Assembly: GCA_003105225.1 (NCBI GenBank)
Contig: PQAK01000172.1
Span: 1 to 7,189, forward strand
DNA length: 7,189 nt
Source: Deltaproteobacteria bacterium
GTDB taxonomy: Bacteria > Desulfobacterota > Deferrimicrobia > Deferrimicrobiales > Deferrimicrobiaceae
Direction of reading: 5' to 3'
Both the position numbers and the translations under genes were made by a program. The notes beneath the pieces were generated by a model that worked only from the letters and a program-made list of their open reading frames with translations, had not been told where the DNA came from and made no database searches. This document shows, piece by piece, positions 1 through 6,057 of this stretch; position 1 is the stretch's first letter; the number at the start of each line of letters is the position of its first letter.

Positions 1-1
1 C

Positions 2-761
<760 letters not shown>

Positions 762-775
<14 letters not shown>

Positions 776-1100
776 GGCGATCATCAAGCCGTTCAAGACC
801 GAGGATGTCAAGAAAGCGCTGTTCGATTCCGGGGTCACCGGGATGACGGTTACGGAGGTCAAGGGTTTCGGAAGACAGCGGGGCCACCCGGAACTCTACC
901 GGGGGGCCGAGTACGCCGTGGACTTCCTCCCCAAGGTCAAGGTCGAGGTGGCCGTCCCGGACGAGGAGGCGCCTGCGGTGATCGAGCGGATCCTGACCGC
1001 CGCGCGGACCGGCAAGATCGGGGACGGGAAGATCTTCGTCTACGACCTGGAGGAAGTCGTCCGGATCCGCACGGGCGAGCGGGGACGCATCGCCCTCTGA
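762..1100 (+). CDS. glnK: Nitrogen regulatory protein PII (GlnK/GlnB family)
   Basis: This is a complete 112-residue PII signal protein, the usual family length. PII proteins are cytoplasmic trimers that bind ATP/ADP and 2-oxoglutarate; the GlnK type docks on AmtB and blocks it when nitrogen is plentiful. Visible signatures are KPFKTEDVKKAL near the N-terminus, the T-loop GFGRQRGHPELYRGAEY with Gln39 (2-oxoglutarate/Mg site) and Tyr51 (the uridylylated residue in proteobacterial PII), the B-loop TGKIGDGKIFV (residues 83-93) and the C-terminal Arg101/Arg103 nucleotide contacts. The ATG at 762 is supported by GGGGAG at 749-754, seven bases upstream and inside amtB. The overlap with amtB argues for the GlnK rather than the GlnB role, although the sequence alone does not separate them. 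The nitrogen-responsive promoter of the pair would lie upstream of the window. Confidence 0.96.
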
Positions 1101-1101
1101 G

Positions 1102-1160
1102 AAAAAGTTAAAGAACGTCCCCAAGTAAACGTCCCCGAGTAAAGTTTTATCGATCGTCCC
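1102..1160 (-). repeat. Extragenic GGGGACGTTC-type repeat cluster after glnK (three diverged copies)
   Basis: Immediately after the glnK stop, the minus strand carries three head-to-tail units. The best one (1122-1102) reads GGGGACGTTCTTTAACTTTT on the minus strand. A short unit (1136-1123) reads GGGGACGTTTACTT. A degenerate one (1160-1139) reads GGGACGATCGATAAAACTTT. They match the cluster at the right end of the window (7028-7189), which identifies a dispersed repeat family rather than chance. The cluster occupies nearly the whole gap between glnK and the lutA promoter, and no separate glnK terminator was seen. Similar arrays accompany REP-associated tyrosine transposases in some Geobacter-like genomes, but that link is from memory and is not shown here. 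Confidence 0.8.
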
Positions 1161-1170
1161 GGTCATTAGG

Positions 1171-1182
1171 TATACTTTGGGG
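1171..1182 (+). promoter_or_regulatory. Candidate promoter -10 element of lutABC, probably giving a leaderless mRNA
   Basis: TATACT at 1171-1176 differs from the consensus -10 hexamer at one base and lies just six bases before the lutA ATG (1183). A start point at the usual distance from a -10 box would fall on or next to that ATG. No Shine-Dalgarno motif sits at a normal spacing: the GGGG at 1179-1182 abuts the ATG and the AGG at 1168-1170 is too far away. The best -35 candidate (TTATCG, 1147-1152, 18-base spacer) is weak. The reading is inferential. Confidence 0.5.
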
Positions 1183-1935
1183 ATGGCGCTTCCCAAGCCC
1201 GTCCCCGTATCCCTGTTTTTCACGTGCCTGGCGGACGCGTTTTTCCCCCGCGTCGCTTTCGCCACCGCCGCGGTGCTGGAGCGTTTCGGCGCGGAAGTCC
1301 GCGTCCCCCTGTCGCAGACCTGCTGCGGCCAGCCGGCGTTCAACTCCGGCAACCGGAAGGAAGCGCGGAAGATGGCCCGCAAATTCCTGTCGGCCTTCGC
1401 GGGAGACGAGTTCATCGTCACTCCCTCCGGCTCCTGCGCGGCGATGGTCAAGAACGAGTACCCGGCGCTGTTCCGGGACGAGCCGGGAACGCTTTCCCTT
1501 GCCGTCCAGGCGGGAGAGCGGATCTACGAGCTCTCCCAGTTCCTCGTGGAGGTGCTGGGCGTCACCGACCCGAAGTCGTCGTTCCGGGGAAAGGTGACCT
1601 ACCACGATTCCTGCCACCTGCGGCGCGGCCTGGGCGTGTCGGAGGCCCCGCGGAAGCTGCTGCGCGCCATCCCGGGAGTCAAGCTCGTCGAGATGGAGGA
1701 GAGCGACCGGTGCTGCGGCTTCGGCGGGGTCTTCTCCATCAAGTACCCCCAGATCTCCTGCAGGATGGTCGACGACAAGATCGAGCGGATCCTGGCGACC
1801 GGGGCGCCGATCGTCACCTCCGGGGACATCGGGTGCCTGATGAACATCGGCGGGACGATCGCCCGCTGCGGCTATCCCGTGCGCGCGATCCACCTGGCGG
1901 AGATCCTCGCCGGGGACTTCGAGGTCCCGGCCTGA
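1183..1935 (+). CDS. lutA: L-lactate utilization protein LutA (cysteine-rich iron-sulfur subunit)
   Basis: This is the first gene of a lutABC operon, encoding a 250-residue protein close in length to Bacillus subtilis LutA. LutABC is a cytoplasmic iron-sulfur complex that oxidises L-lactate to pyruvate, and LutA carries two cysteine-rich (CCG) domains like those of heterodisulfide reductase HdrB and GlpC. Visible motifs are SLFFTCLADAFFP near the start, TCCGQPAFNSG (Cys47-Cys48), PSGSC (Cys85), HDSCHLRRGLG (Cys144), DRCCGFGGVFS (Cys177-Cys178) and GCLMNIGG (Cys218). Both CCG domains therefore look intact. ATG 1183 is preferred because the protein then begins just before the conserved SLF-TCL segment. 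An in-frame TTG two codons upstream (1177) overlaps the -10-like box and is less likely. The stop overlaps the lutB start by one base (TGATG). Confidence 0.93.
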   Translation: MALPKPVPVSLFFTCLADAFFPRVAFATAAVLERFGAEVRVPLSQTCCGQPAFNSGNRKEARKMARKFLSAFAGDEFIVTPSGSCAAMVKNEYPALFRDEPGTLSLAVQAGERIYELSQFLVEVLGVTDPKSSFRGKVTYHDSCHLRRGLGVSEAPRKLLRAIPGVKLVEMEESDRCCGFGGVFSIKYPQISCRMVDDKIERILATGAPIVTSGDIGCLMNIGGTIARCGYPVRAIHLAEILAGDFEVPA

Positions 1936-3356
1936 TGGAGCCGCGGTCGCATTCCTTTTACCGGAACTCCGAGAAATCGCTGGCCGACACGACGCTGCAG
2001 GCGGCCCTCTCCCGCACCACGGGGAAGTTCGTGTACGCGCGGGCCGCCTCCGTCGATGCCTACCCCGGCTTCGAGGACGTCCGCAGCGAGGGGGCGCGGA
2101 TCAAGAAGGAGACGCTCGACGCGCTCGACCGCCACCTCGCCCGCTTCCTCGAGGAAGCGGAAAAGCGCGGCGCCGTCGTCCACGTCGCGCGCGACGCGGC
2201 CGAGGCCCGCCGGATCGCAGCGGACATCGCGCGGCAGGAGGGAGTGACCCTCGCCGTCAAGTCGAAGTCGATGGTCGCCGAGGAGGTCGATTTAAACCCG
2301 GCGCTGGAAGCCGCGGGCGTGGAGGTCGTGGAGTCGGACCTGGGGGAATTCATCATCCAGCTTGCCGGCGAGCCGCCTTCCCACATCATCGCCCCGGCGG
2401 TCCACAAGTCGCGGGAACAGATCTCGAAGCTCTTCGAGCAGAAGCTTTCCGAGCCCTACACCGAGGAGATCCCGGAGCTGGTCCGGATGGCCCGCAAGCA
2501 CCTGCGCGCGAAATTCCTCGCCGCGGGGATGGGGATCAGCGGCGCGAACTTCCTGTGCGCCGACACCGGCTCCGTCGTCCTGGTCACGAACGAGGGGAAC
2601 GGGCGGATGGGGACGATCCTCCCCCGCGTCCACCTCGCCGTGGCGGGCATCGAGAAGGTGATCCCGCGGCTGGCCGACCTGCCGATCTTCCTGCGCCTGC
2701 TCCCCCGCAGCGCCACCGGCCAGGCGATTTCCACGTACGTCTCCATCCTGACCGGCACGAAGCGGCAGGGAGACCCGGAAGGTCCGGAGAAGCTCCATCT
2801 CCTGCTGGTGGACAACGGCAGGAGCGGCATCCTGCAGGGGAAGTACCGCGAGATCCTGAAATGCATCCGGTGCGGCGCCTGCCTCAATATCTGCCCCGTC
2901 TACCAGAGCGTGGGGGGGCACGCCTACGGCTGGGTCTACTCCGGCCCGATCGGCGCGGTCCTGACGCCCCTGCTCACCGGGCTCCCCGAAGGGGCCCCGC
3001 TTCCCAACGCCAGCACCTTGTGCGGGGCCTGCGCGGAGGTGTGCCCGGTCAAGATCCCGCTCCCGAAGCTTTTCCTGGAGCTGCGGGCGGACGAGCGGGA
3101 TCAGGGGCTGAAAAATCCCGCGGAGGTGTTCGGGATGAAAGGCTACGCGGCCGTCATGAGCCGCGCGGGGATCCTGGAGGCGATGGAACGGATCCTCGGG
3201 GTCCTCTCCCGGCTCTTCTTCAAGGAGGGGAGGGTGACCTGGCTTCCCCTGAAACTGTCGGGGTGGACCGGAAAGAGGGATTTCCCCGCCCCCGCGCCGG
3301 TGCCGTTCCGCAAGCTCTGGAAAAAGCATCGGGGGATCCGCCCGTGGAACCGGTAG
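1935..3356 (+). CDS. lutB: L-lactate utilization iron-sulfur protein LutB
   Basis: This 473-residue protein is nearly the same length as B. subtilis LutB. The N-terminal two thirds form a LUD (lactate utilization) domain, with conserved stretches such as KSKSMVAEEVDLN, NFLCADTGSVVLVTNEGNGR and LPRSATGQ. The C-terminal part carries a ferredoxin-like pair of 4Fe-4S motifs: CIRCGACLNICP (Cys310, 313, 316, 320) and CGACAEVCP (Cys363, 366, 370). It probably passes electrons from lactate oxidation within the LutABC complex. The start at 1935 overlaps the lutA stop as TGATG, the classic arrangement for translational coupling. The frame also stays open far upstream, but that part runs out of frame through lutA and is not coding. 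The C-terminal end overlaps the lutC start by 13 bases. Confidence 0.95.
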   Translation: MEPRSHSFYRNSEKSLADTTLQAALSRTTGKFVYARAASVDAYPGFEDVRSEGARIKKETLDALDRHLARFLEEAEKRGAVVHVARDAAEARRIAADIARQEGVTLAVKSKSMVAEEVDLNPALEAAGVEVVESDLGEFIIQLAGEPPSHIIAPAVHKSREQISKLFEQKLSEPYTEEIPELVRMARKHLRAKFLAAGMGISGANFLCADTGSVVLVTNEGNGRMGTILPRVHLAVAGIEKVIPRLADLPIFLRLLPRSATGQAISTYVSILTGTKRQGDPEGPEKLHLLLVDNGRSGILQGKYREILKCIRCGACLNICPVYQSVGGHAYGWVYSGPIGAVLTPLLTGLPEGAPLPNASTLCGACAEVCPVKIPLPKLFLELRADERDQGLKNPAEVFGMKGYAAVMSRAGILEAMERILGVLSRLFFKEGRVTWLPLKLSGWTGKRDFPAPAPVPFRKLWKKHRGIRPWNR

Positions 3357-3997
3357 GGAACAAGGAGGAGCTGATCCGGCGGATCGCCGTCGCGCTCCGC
3401 GGGCACGAGGGGGCGCAAGCGGCCGCCGCGCCGCCTCCGCCGGCGCCCGCGGGGATCGGCACCGAGGCGGACCGGATCTCCCGGTTCCGGGAGCAGTTCG
3501 AATCCCACGGCGGGAACTTCCTTTCGGCCTCCGCGTGGGAGGTGTTGCTGCCCGCCCTGGGAGAGGAGCTCCGCATGGCGGGCGTCGTCGCCCTGTTCTT
3601 CCCGGACGGCGATGCGGAAGCCCGGCGCGCTGCGGAAGCCCTCGTGCCGTTCGGCCCCTTCACGCTGATTTCTCCCGCCGAGGCCCGGCAGCCGGTGTCG
3701 CCGCTGACCGCGGGACTGCAGACCGCCGAATTCGCGATCGCGGAGACCGGATCGATCGTCCAGACCAGCCGGGGAGGAACCTCCCTGCTGCCCGGGCTGC
3801 TGCCCGACGTCCACGTCGCCCTGCTTTCCCCGGCGGCGTTCGTGGACCGGATGGAGGAGTGTCTCGCGGCATTCGGACAGGACCCTCCGCGCAACATCTC
3901 CTTCCTGTCGGGCCCCAGCCGCACCGCCGACGTCGAGCAGACCTTGACCATCGGCGCGCACGGCCCGAAGAAGACCGTGGCCGTCCTCCTCCCCTGA
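3344..3997 (+). CDS. lutC: Lactate utilization protein LutC (LUD domain)
   Basis: This is the third subunit of the lactate oxidation complex. The protein has 217 residues with a GTG start at 3344; B. subtilis LutC is about 240. GTG is chosen because GGGGGA lies seven bases upstream (3331-3336) and because the conserved N-terminal helix (NKEELIRRIAVALRG) follows directly. The AAGGAGG at 3362-3368 is too close to the CTG at 3371 to make that a better start. A short Ala/Pro linker leads into the LUD domain, whose hallmark here is FAIAETGSIVQTS followed by LPGLLPDVHVALL and, near the end, GPSRTADVEQTLTIGAHGPK. No metal-binding cysteine motif is present, as expected for LutC. It overlaps lutB by 13 bases and ends 5 bases before the convergent transporter gene. 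No lutR-type regulator is in the window. Confidence 0.92.
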   Translation: MEPVGNKEELIRRIAVALRGHEGAQAAAAPPPPAPAGIGTEADRISRFREQFESHGGNFLSASAWEVLLPALGEELRMAGVVALFFPDGDAEARRAAEALVPFGPFTLISPAEARQPVSPLTAGLQTAEFAIAETGSIVQTSRGGTSLLPGLLPDVHVALLSPAAFVDRMEECLAAFGQDPPRNISFLSGPSRTADVEQTLTIGAHGPKKTVAVLLP

Positions 3998-4002
3998 CTC
4001 CC

Positions 4003-4944
4003 TCACCATCCCATCGCCCTCAGGAAAAAGAGCCAGCCCGTGATCGTGAACGCGGAAGCCGCCGTGGAGACGATGACGATCGTCCCGGCCAGGTCGGGAT
4101 CCCCTTTCAGCTGCGCCGCCATCACGTACGTGATGACGGCCGTCGGGCATCCCAGCATGATCGCCCCGATCCGCAGGACGTCGCCGCCGAGCCCCATCCA
4201 CCGGTAGACGGCGATGCCGATCGCCGTCAGCAGGACGATCTTCATCCCCGACGCCAGCGCCGCCATCCGGAAGCCCGACCGCGCGCGCTCGAACGAGAAG
4301 GACCCTCCCAGGCACAAGAGCGACAGCGGGAGCGTGGCCGAGGACAGGATCGCCAGGGTCTTCCCGAAGATCCCCGTGAACGGCAGCCGGAAGAGGCTCC
4401 ACCCGATCCCCAGGAAGCAGGAAAGGATGATCGGGTTGGTGAGGATCTGCCCGGAGATGTTCCGGGCGCTCTTCCATCCCCCGCCCCGCTTTCCTTGCTC
4501 GTGGGGCAGCAGCAGCGCCAGGATCGCCAGGGTGTTGAGAAGCGGGACGATGAGTCCCAGGAAGATCCCCGCCGTCCGCAGCCCCTCGCTGCCCACCGCG
4601 TTCAGGACGATCGGCAGGCCCACGTAGGCGAGGTTCGCCCGGAACGATCCCTGGATGAAGGCGCCGCGCTCCCCCGGGGAAAGCCCGAGGCGGCGCGAGA
4701 GGAAGAACGCCAGGAGGAACACCGCCAGCGTGGCGGCGTACCCGCCGACCACGAGCGGCCCGTTGAACGCCTGGTGGAAGTTCGACCTGCCGATCTCGTA
4801 GAACAGCAGCGCGGGGAGCAGGAGGTAATAGACGAGCGCGTTCGCCTTCTGCACGAACGGCTCGTCGAGGAACCGGTAGCGGCGCGCCGCGGCGCCGATG
4901 GCGATCACGAAGAATACCGGAAATACCGACTGCAGGATGTCCAT
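4003..4944 (-). CDS. AEC (auxin efflux carrier) family membrane transporter
   Basis: This is a 313-residue integral membrane protein of the AEC/PIN-like family. It has about ten hydrophobic segments in two halves: an N-terminal group from residue 5 to about 150 and a C-terminal group from about 165 to 310, joined by a hydrophilic loop (HEQGKRGGGWKSARN). Typical family features include the early NALVYYLLLPALLF segment, GSFRANLAYVGLPIVLNAVG, the TNPIILSCFLGIGW segment after the loop, and MLGCPTAVITYVMA in the last third. Bacterial members move organic acids such as malate or malonate, but substrate cannot be read from sequence. It is convergent with lutC, so a role in lactate or other carboxylate transport is only suggested by position. 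The ATG at 4944 gives a normal N-terminus; a GGGA and a GAGGGG lie upstream, the latter at long spacing. It is separated from the upstream cytochromes by a terminator. Confidence 0.88.
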   Translation of the reverse strand: MDILQSVFPVFFVIAIGAAARRYRFLDEPFVQKANALVYYLLLPALLFYEIGRSNFHQAFNGPLVVGGYAATLAVFLLAFFLSRRLGLSPGERGAFIQGSFRANLAYVGLPIVLNAVGSEGLRTAGIFLGLIVPLLNTLAILALLLPHEQGKRGGGWKSARNISGQILTNPIILSCFLGIGWSLFRLPFTGIFGKTLAILSSATLPLSLLCLGGSFSFERARSGFRMAALASGMKIVLLTAIGIAVYRWMGLGGDVLRIGAIMLGCPTAVITYVMAAQLKGDPDLAGTIVIVSTAASAFTITGWLFFLRAMGW

Positions 4945-4967
4945 GGTCCCGGCGTCGCCCCTCGGAT

Positions 4968-5007
4968 AAAAAAAACCGGGCGATCCCGGTGGAAACGGGA
5001 CCGCCCG
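4968..5007 (-). terminator. Rho-independent terminator of the cytochrome c operon
   Basis: Reading on the minus strand, an imperfect GC-rich stem (5007-5002 with 4982-4977, then 5000-4996 with 4988-4984, one A/C mismatch, seven-base loop 4995-4989) is followed one base later by eight T residues (4975-4968). This is a textbook intrinsic terminator, 46 bases past the stop codon of the second cytochrome gene. It separates that unit from the AEC transporter gene, which must therefore start from its own promoter or depend on read-through. Confidence 0.9.
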
Positions 5008-5016
5008 ATCTCTACG

Positions 5017-5045
5017 GTCCGGGTTCCTTGCGAGACCGCCCGGAC
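5017..5045 (-). other. Second 3'-untranslated hairpin upstream of the terminator
   Basis: GTCCGGG (5017-5023) is perfectly complementary to CCCGGAC (5039-5045), making a 7-bp stem with a 15-base loop between the cytochrome stop codon and the terminator. The nonamer GACCGCCCG occurs both here (5034-5042) and in the terminator stem (4999-5007). On the transcript, either copy could therefore pair with the last arm of the terminator. It may simply stabilise the 3' end. Confidence 0.5.
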
Positions 5046-5052
5046 TTCCCTG

Positions 5053-5427
5053 TTATTTCGCTCCGCGCACCTGGGTCAAGTACCCGATGATCTCGCCGGC
5101 TTCCGTATCGGTGATGGGGCACCCGTTGACGTTTTTCATCCGCGTCACCGTCGCGGTCCAGCCCTTCTTGTTCTTCTTCAGCGAAAGGGCGCGGTTGAGA
5201 TCGTGGCAGATGACGCACTTCTCTTCGAACAGCGCCTTCCCCTTGCCGGCCGGCGCGCCGGATGCGGGGGCCGATCCGGTTCCATGGGAATCGCTTCGAT
5301 GTCCCTCGACGGCGTCATCCGCCCCCCGCCTGGCGATCTGCCGGGAATCCGCCTGTCCGGCGAATGACGCACCGCCGAGCAGGAGGCATGTGGCAACGGC
5401 CGCCGCGGCGATCTTCTTCCCCGTCAT
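5053..5427 (-). CDS. Small periplasmic monohaem cytochrome c
   Basis: This 124-residue protein has a cleavable-looking signal peptide (basic MTGKK, hydrophobic core, SFA-G at residues 21-24). A low-complexity hydrophilic stretch rich in Ala, Ser, Gly and charged residues (about 25-62) follows. The haem domain has CVICH (Cys71, Cys74, His75) and a plausible distal ligand Met97 in VTRMKNV. It is a periplasmic electron carrier; its partners are unknown. The domain is a paralogue of the one in the upstream gene: GKALFE-KC-CH, the W, V and M positions and the closing I-D-A-I-L pattern align without gaps. Unlike its neighbour it has an extra cysteine (Cys103, NGCPI), and it lacks a lipobox. The ATG at 5427 is preceded by GGGAGGAG at good spacing. 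It lies 22 bases after the upstream cytochrome gene and ahead of a strong terminator. Confidence 0.88.
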   Translation of the reverse strand: MTGKKIAAAAVATCLLLGGASFAGQADSRQIARRGADDAVEGHRSDSHGTGSAPASGAPAGKGKALFEEKCVICHDLNRALSLKKNKKGWTATVTRMKNVNGCPITDTEAGEIIGYLTQVRGAK

Positions 5428-5449
5428 GCTCTCCTCCCCGTCCGGAGCG

Positions 5450-5764
5450 TCACTTCTTCCCGTGTTCGGATGCGAGGAATTCGACGATCTTGGCCGCGTC
5501 CGCGTCGGAGATCCAGTCGGCTTTCTTGCCCTGCATCTCCTTCACGATGGAGGTCCACTTTTCCTTGGTTTCCTGGCGGGCGGTCGCACGATCGAGTCCG
5601 TGGCAGACGCTGCATTTCTGCTCGAAGAGCGCTTTCCCTTCCACCGCCGGGGAAACCGCCGGCGCCTGGGCCGCAGGCTTGGGCGGCTCGGACTTGGAGC
5701 ATCCCGCCGGCAACAGCGCAAGGCACAGGACAACCGCCAACGCAACGAAGTCGCGCATCCGCAT
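5450..5764 (-). CDS. Small lipoprotein-type monohaem cytochrome c
   Basis: This 104-residue protein starts with a short basic and hydrophobic signal ending in LPAGC (Cys22), a good lipobox, so the mature protein is predicted to be lipid-anchored. A Pro/Ala/Lys-rich tether (about residues 23-41) links the anchor to the haem domain, with CSVCH (Cys51, Cys54, His55) and the likely distal ligand Met77 (VKEMQGK). It is the first gene of a two-cytochrome minus-strand operon, and its domain is paralogous to the second. The ATG at 5764 is preferred over the one two codons later because AAGGAGG lies eight bases upstream of it. It probably acts as a membrane-tethered electron carrier; the redox partner is not identifiable. 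It is transcribed divergently from the ttuB-ttuA unit. Confidence 0.88.
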   Translation of the reverse strand: MRMRDFVALAVVLCLALLPAGCSKSEPPKPAAQAPAVSPAVEGKALFEQKCSVCHGLDRATARQETKEKWTSIVKEMQGKKADWISDADAAKIVEFLASEHGKK

Positions 5765-5786
5765 CTGGAGCCCCTCCTTCGGGAAT

Positions 5787-5797
5787 GCAAAATTTGC
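5787..5797. promoter_or_regulatory. Short palindrome upstream of the lipoprotein cytochrome gene
   Basis: GCAAAATTTGC is a perfect 5-1-5 inverted repeat, located 22 bases upstream of the lipoprotein cytochrome ATG in the gap between the divergent units. Such a site could be a half-size operator, but at five bases per arm in an AT-rich patch it may be chance. A weak -10-like TAAGAT (minus strand, 5806-5801) lies just upstream of it. Confidence 0.25.
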
Positions 5798-5806
5798 TTT
5801 ATCTTA

Positions 5807-5821
5807 CCCCCGCTTCGGGGG
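5807..5821. other. GC hairpin between the divergent transcription units
   Basis: CCCCCG (5807-5812) and CGGGGG (5816-5821) form a 6-bp stem with a three-base loop. It lies between two gene starts, not after a gene, and has no T run, so it is not a terminator. It covers the place where a -35 element for the TATAAT at 5841 would be expected. Confidence 0.5.
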
Positions 5822-5840
5822 GGACACAACCCTTTCCGTG

Positions 5841-5846
5841 TATAAT
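5841..5846 (+). promoter_or_regulatory. Consensus -10 element of ttuB-ttuA, with a very short leader or none
   Basis: TATAAT matches the consensus -10 hexamer exactly and ends eight bases before the ttuB ATG (5855). The expected start point is within about 0-3 bases of that ATG, and no Shine-Dalgarno motif fits in between. The usual -35 position is a G-rich run with no match to TTGACA. Confidence 0.6.
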
Positions 5847-5854
5847 CGGATGTC

Positions 5855-6052
5855 ATGATCCGCATTCGCATTCCCCAGAGAAAAACGGAGCTGGAGGTCC
5901 GCGGTCCCAGGCGGGTCGCGGATATCCTCGCGGAGACGGGATTCCGCCCGACCACGGTGATCGTGACGCAGGGGAAGAGGCTTCTCACCAAGGACCAGCG
6001 CGTGGAAGACGGCGAGACGATCGACATCCTGTCCGTGGTGTCGGGAGGATAG
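5855..6052 (+). CDS. ttuB: Ubiquitin-like sulfur carrier protein, TtuB/ThiS/MoaD family
   Basis: This 65-residue beta-grasp protein ends in SVVSGG. The terminal Gly-Gly is adenylated and converted to a thiocarboxylate in sulfur carriers of this family. Thermus TtuB is the same size and, as I recall it, also ends in an S-SGG pattern. The next gene is a TtuA-type thiolase starting five bases after the stop, so TtuB, the sulfur donor for 2-thiouridine formation at tRNA position 54, is the best call. ThiS (thiamine) or MoaD (molybdopterin) functions are less likely because no thiamine or molybdopterin genes adjoin. An activating E1-like enzyme (TtuC/ThiF/MoeB type) must be encoded elsewhere. The ATG at 5850 reads into a stop after two codons, so 5855 is the start; no ribosome-binding site precedes it. 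Confidence 0.85.
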   Translation: MIRIRIPQRKTELEVRGPRRVADILAETGFRPTTVIVTQGKRLLTKDQRVEDGETIDILSVVSGG

Positions 6053-6057
6053 GCTTC

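Noticed and set aside
1224..1934. Upstream in-frame extension of lutB giving a 710-residue protein
   Set aside because: It runs out of frame through lutA, whose own frame has intact conserved cysteine motifs; the extension is Arg/Pro/Gly-rich shadow sequence, and lutB has a TGATG-coupled start at 1935.
3998..4002. Shared bidirectional terminator between lutC and the AEC gene
   Set aside because: Only five bases separate the stops and I saw no stem-loop with T runs around them.
3143..4477. 444-residue minus-strand open frame
   Set aside because: It is antisense to lutB/lutC and out of frame in the AEC gene; no recognisable domain, biased composition.
3535..5367. 610-residue plus-strand open frame
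   Set aside because: It crosses lutC, the antisense of the AEC transporter and a cytochrome, ignoring gene borders and a terminator; the translation is low-complexity Arg/Pro/Gly, typical of a GC-rich shadow.
5807..5821. GC hairpin as an intrinsic terminator
   Set aside because: It lies between two divergent gene starts and has no T run on either strand.
5855..6052. Thiamine (ThiS) or molybdopterin (MoaD) carrier
   Set aside because: No thiamine or molybdopterin genes adjoin, while a TtuA-type enzyme follows five bases later; the TtuB assignment fits better, though not proven.
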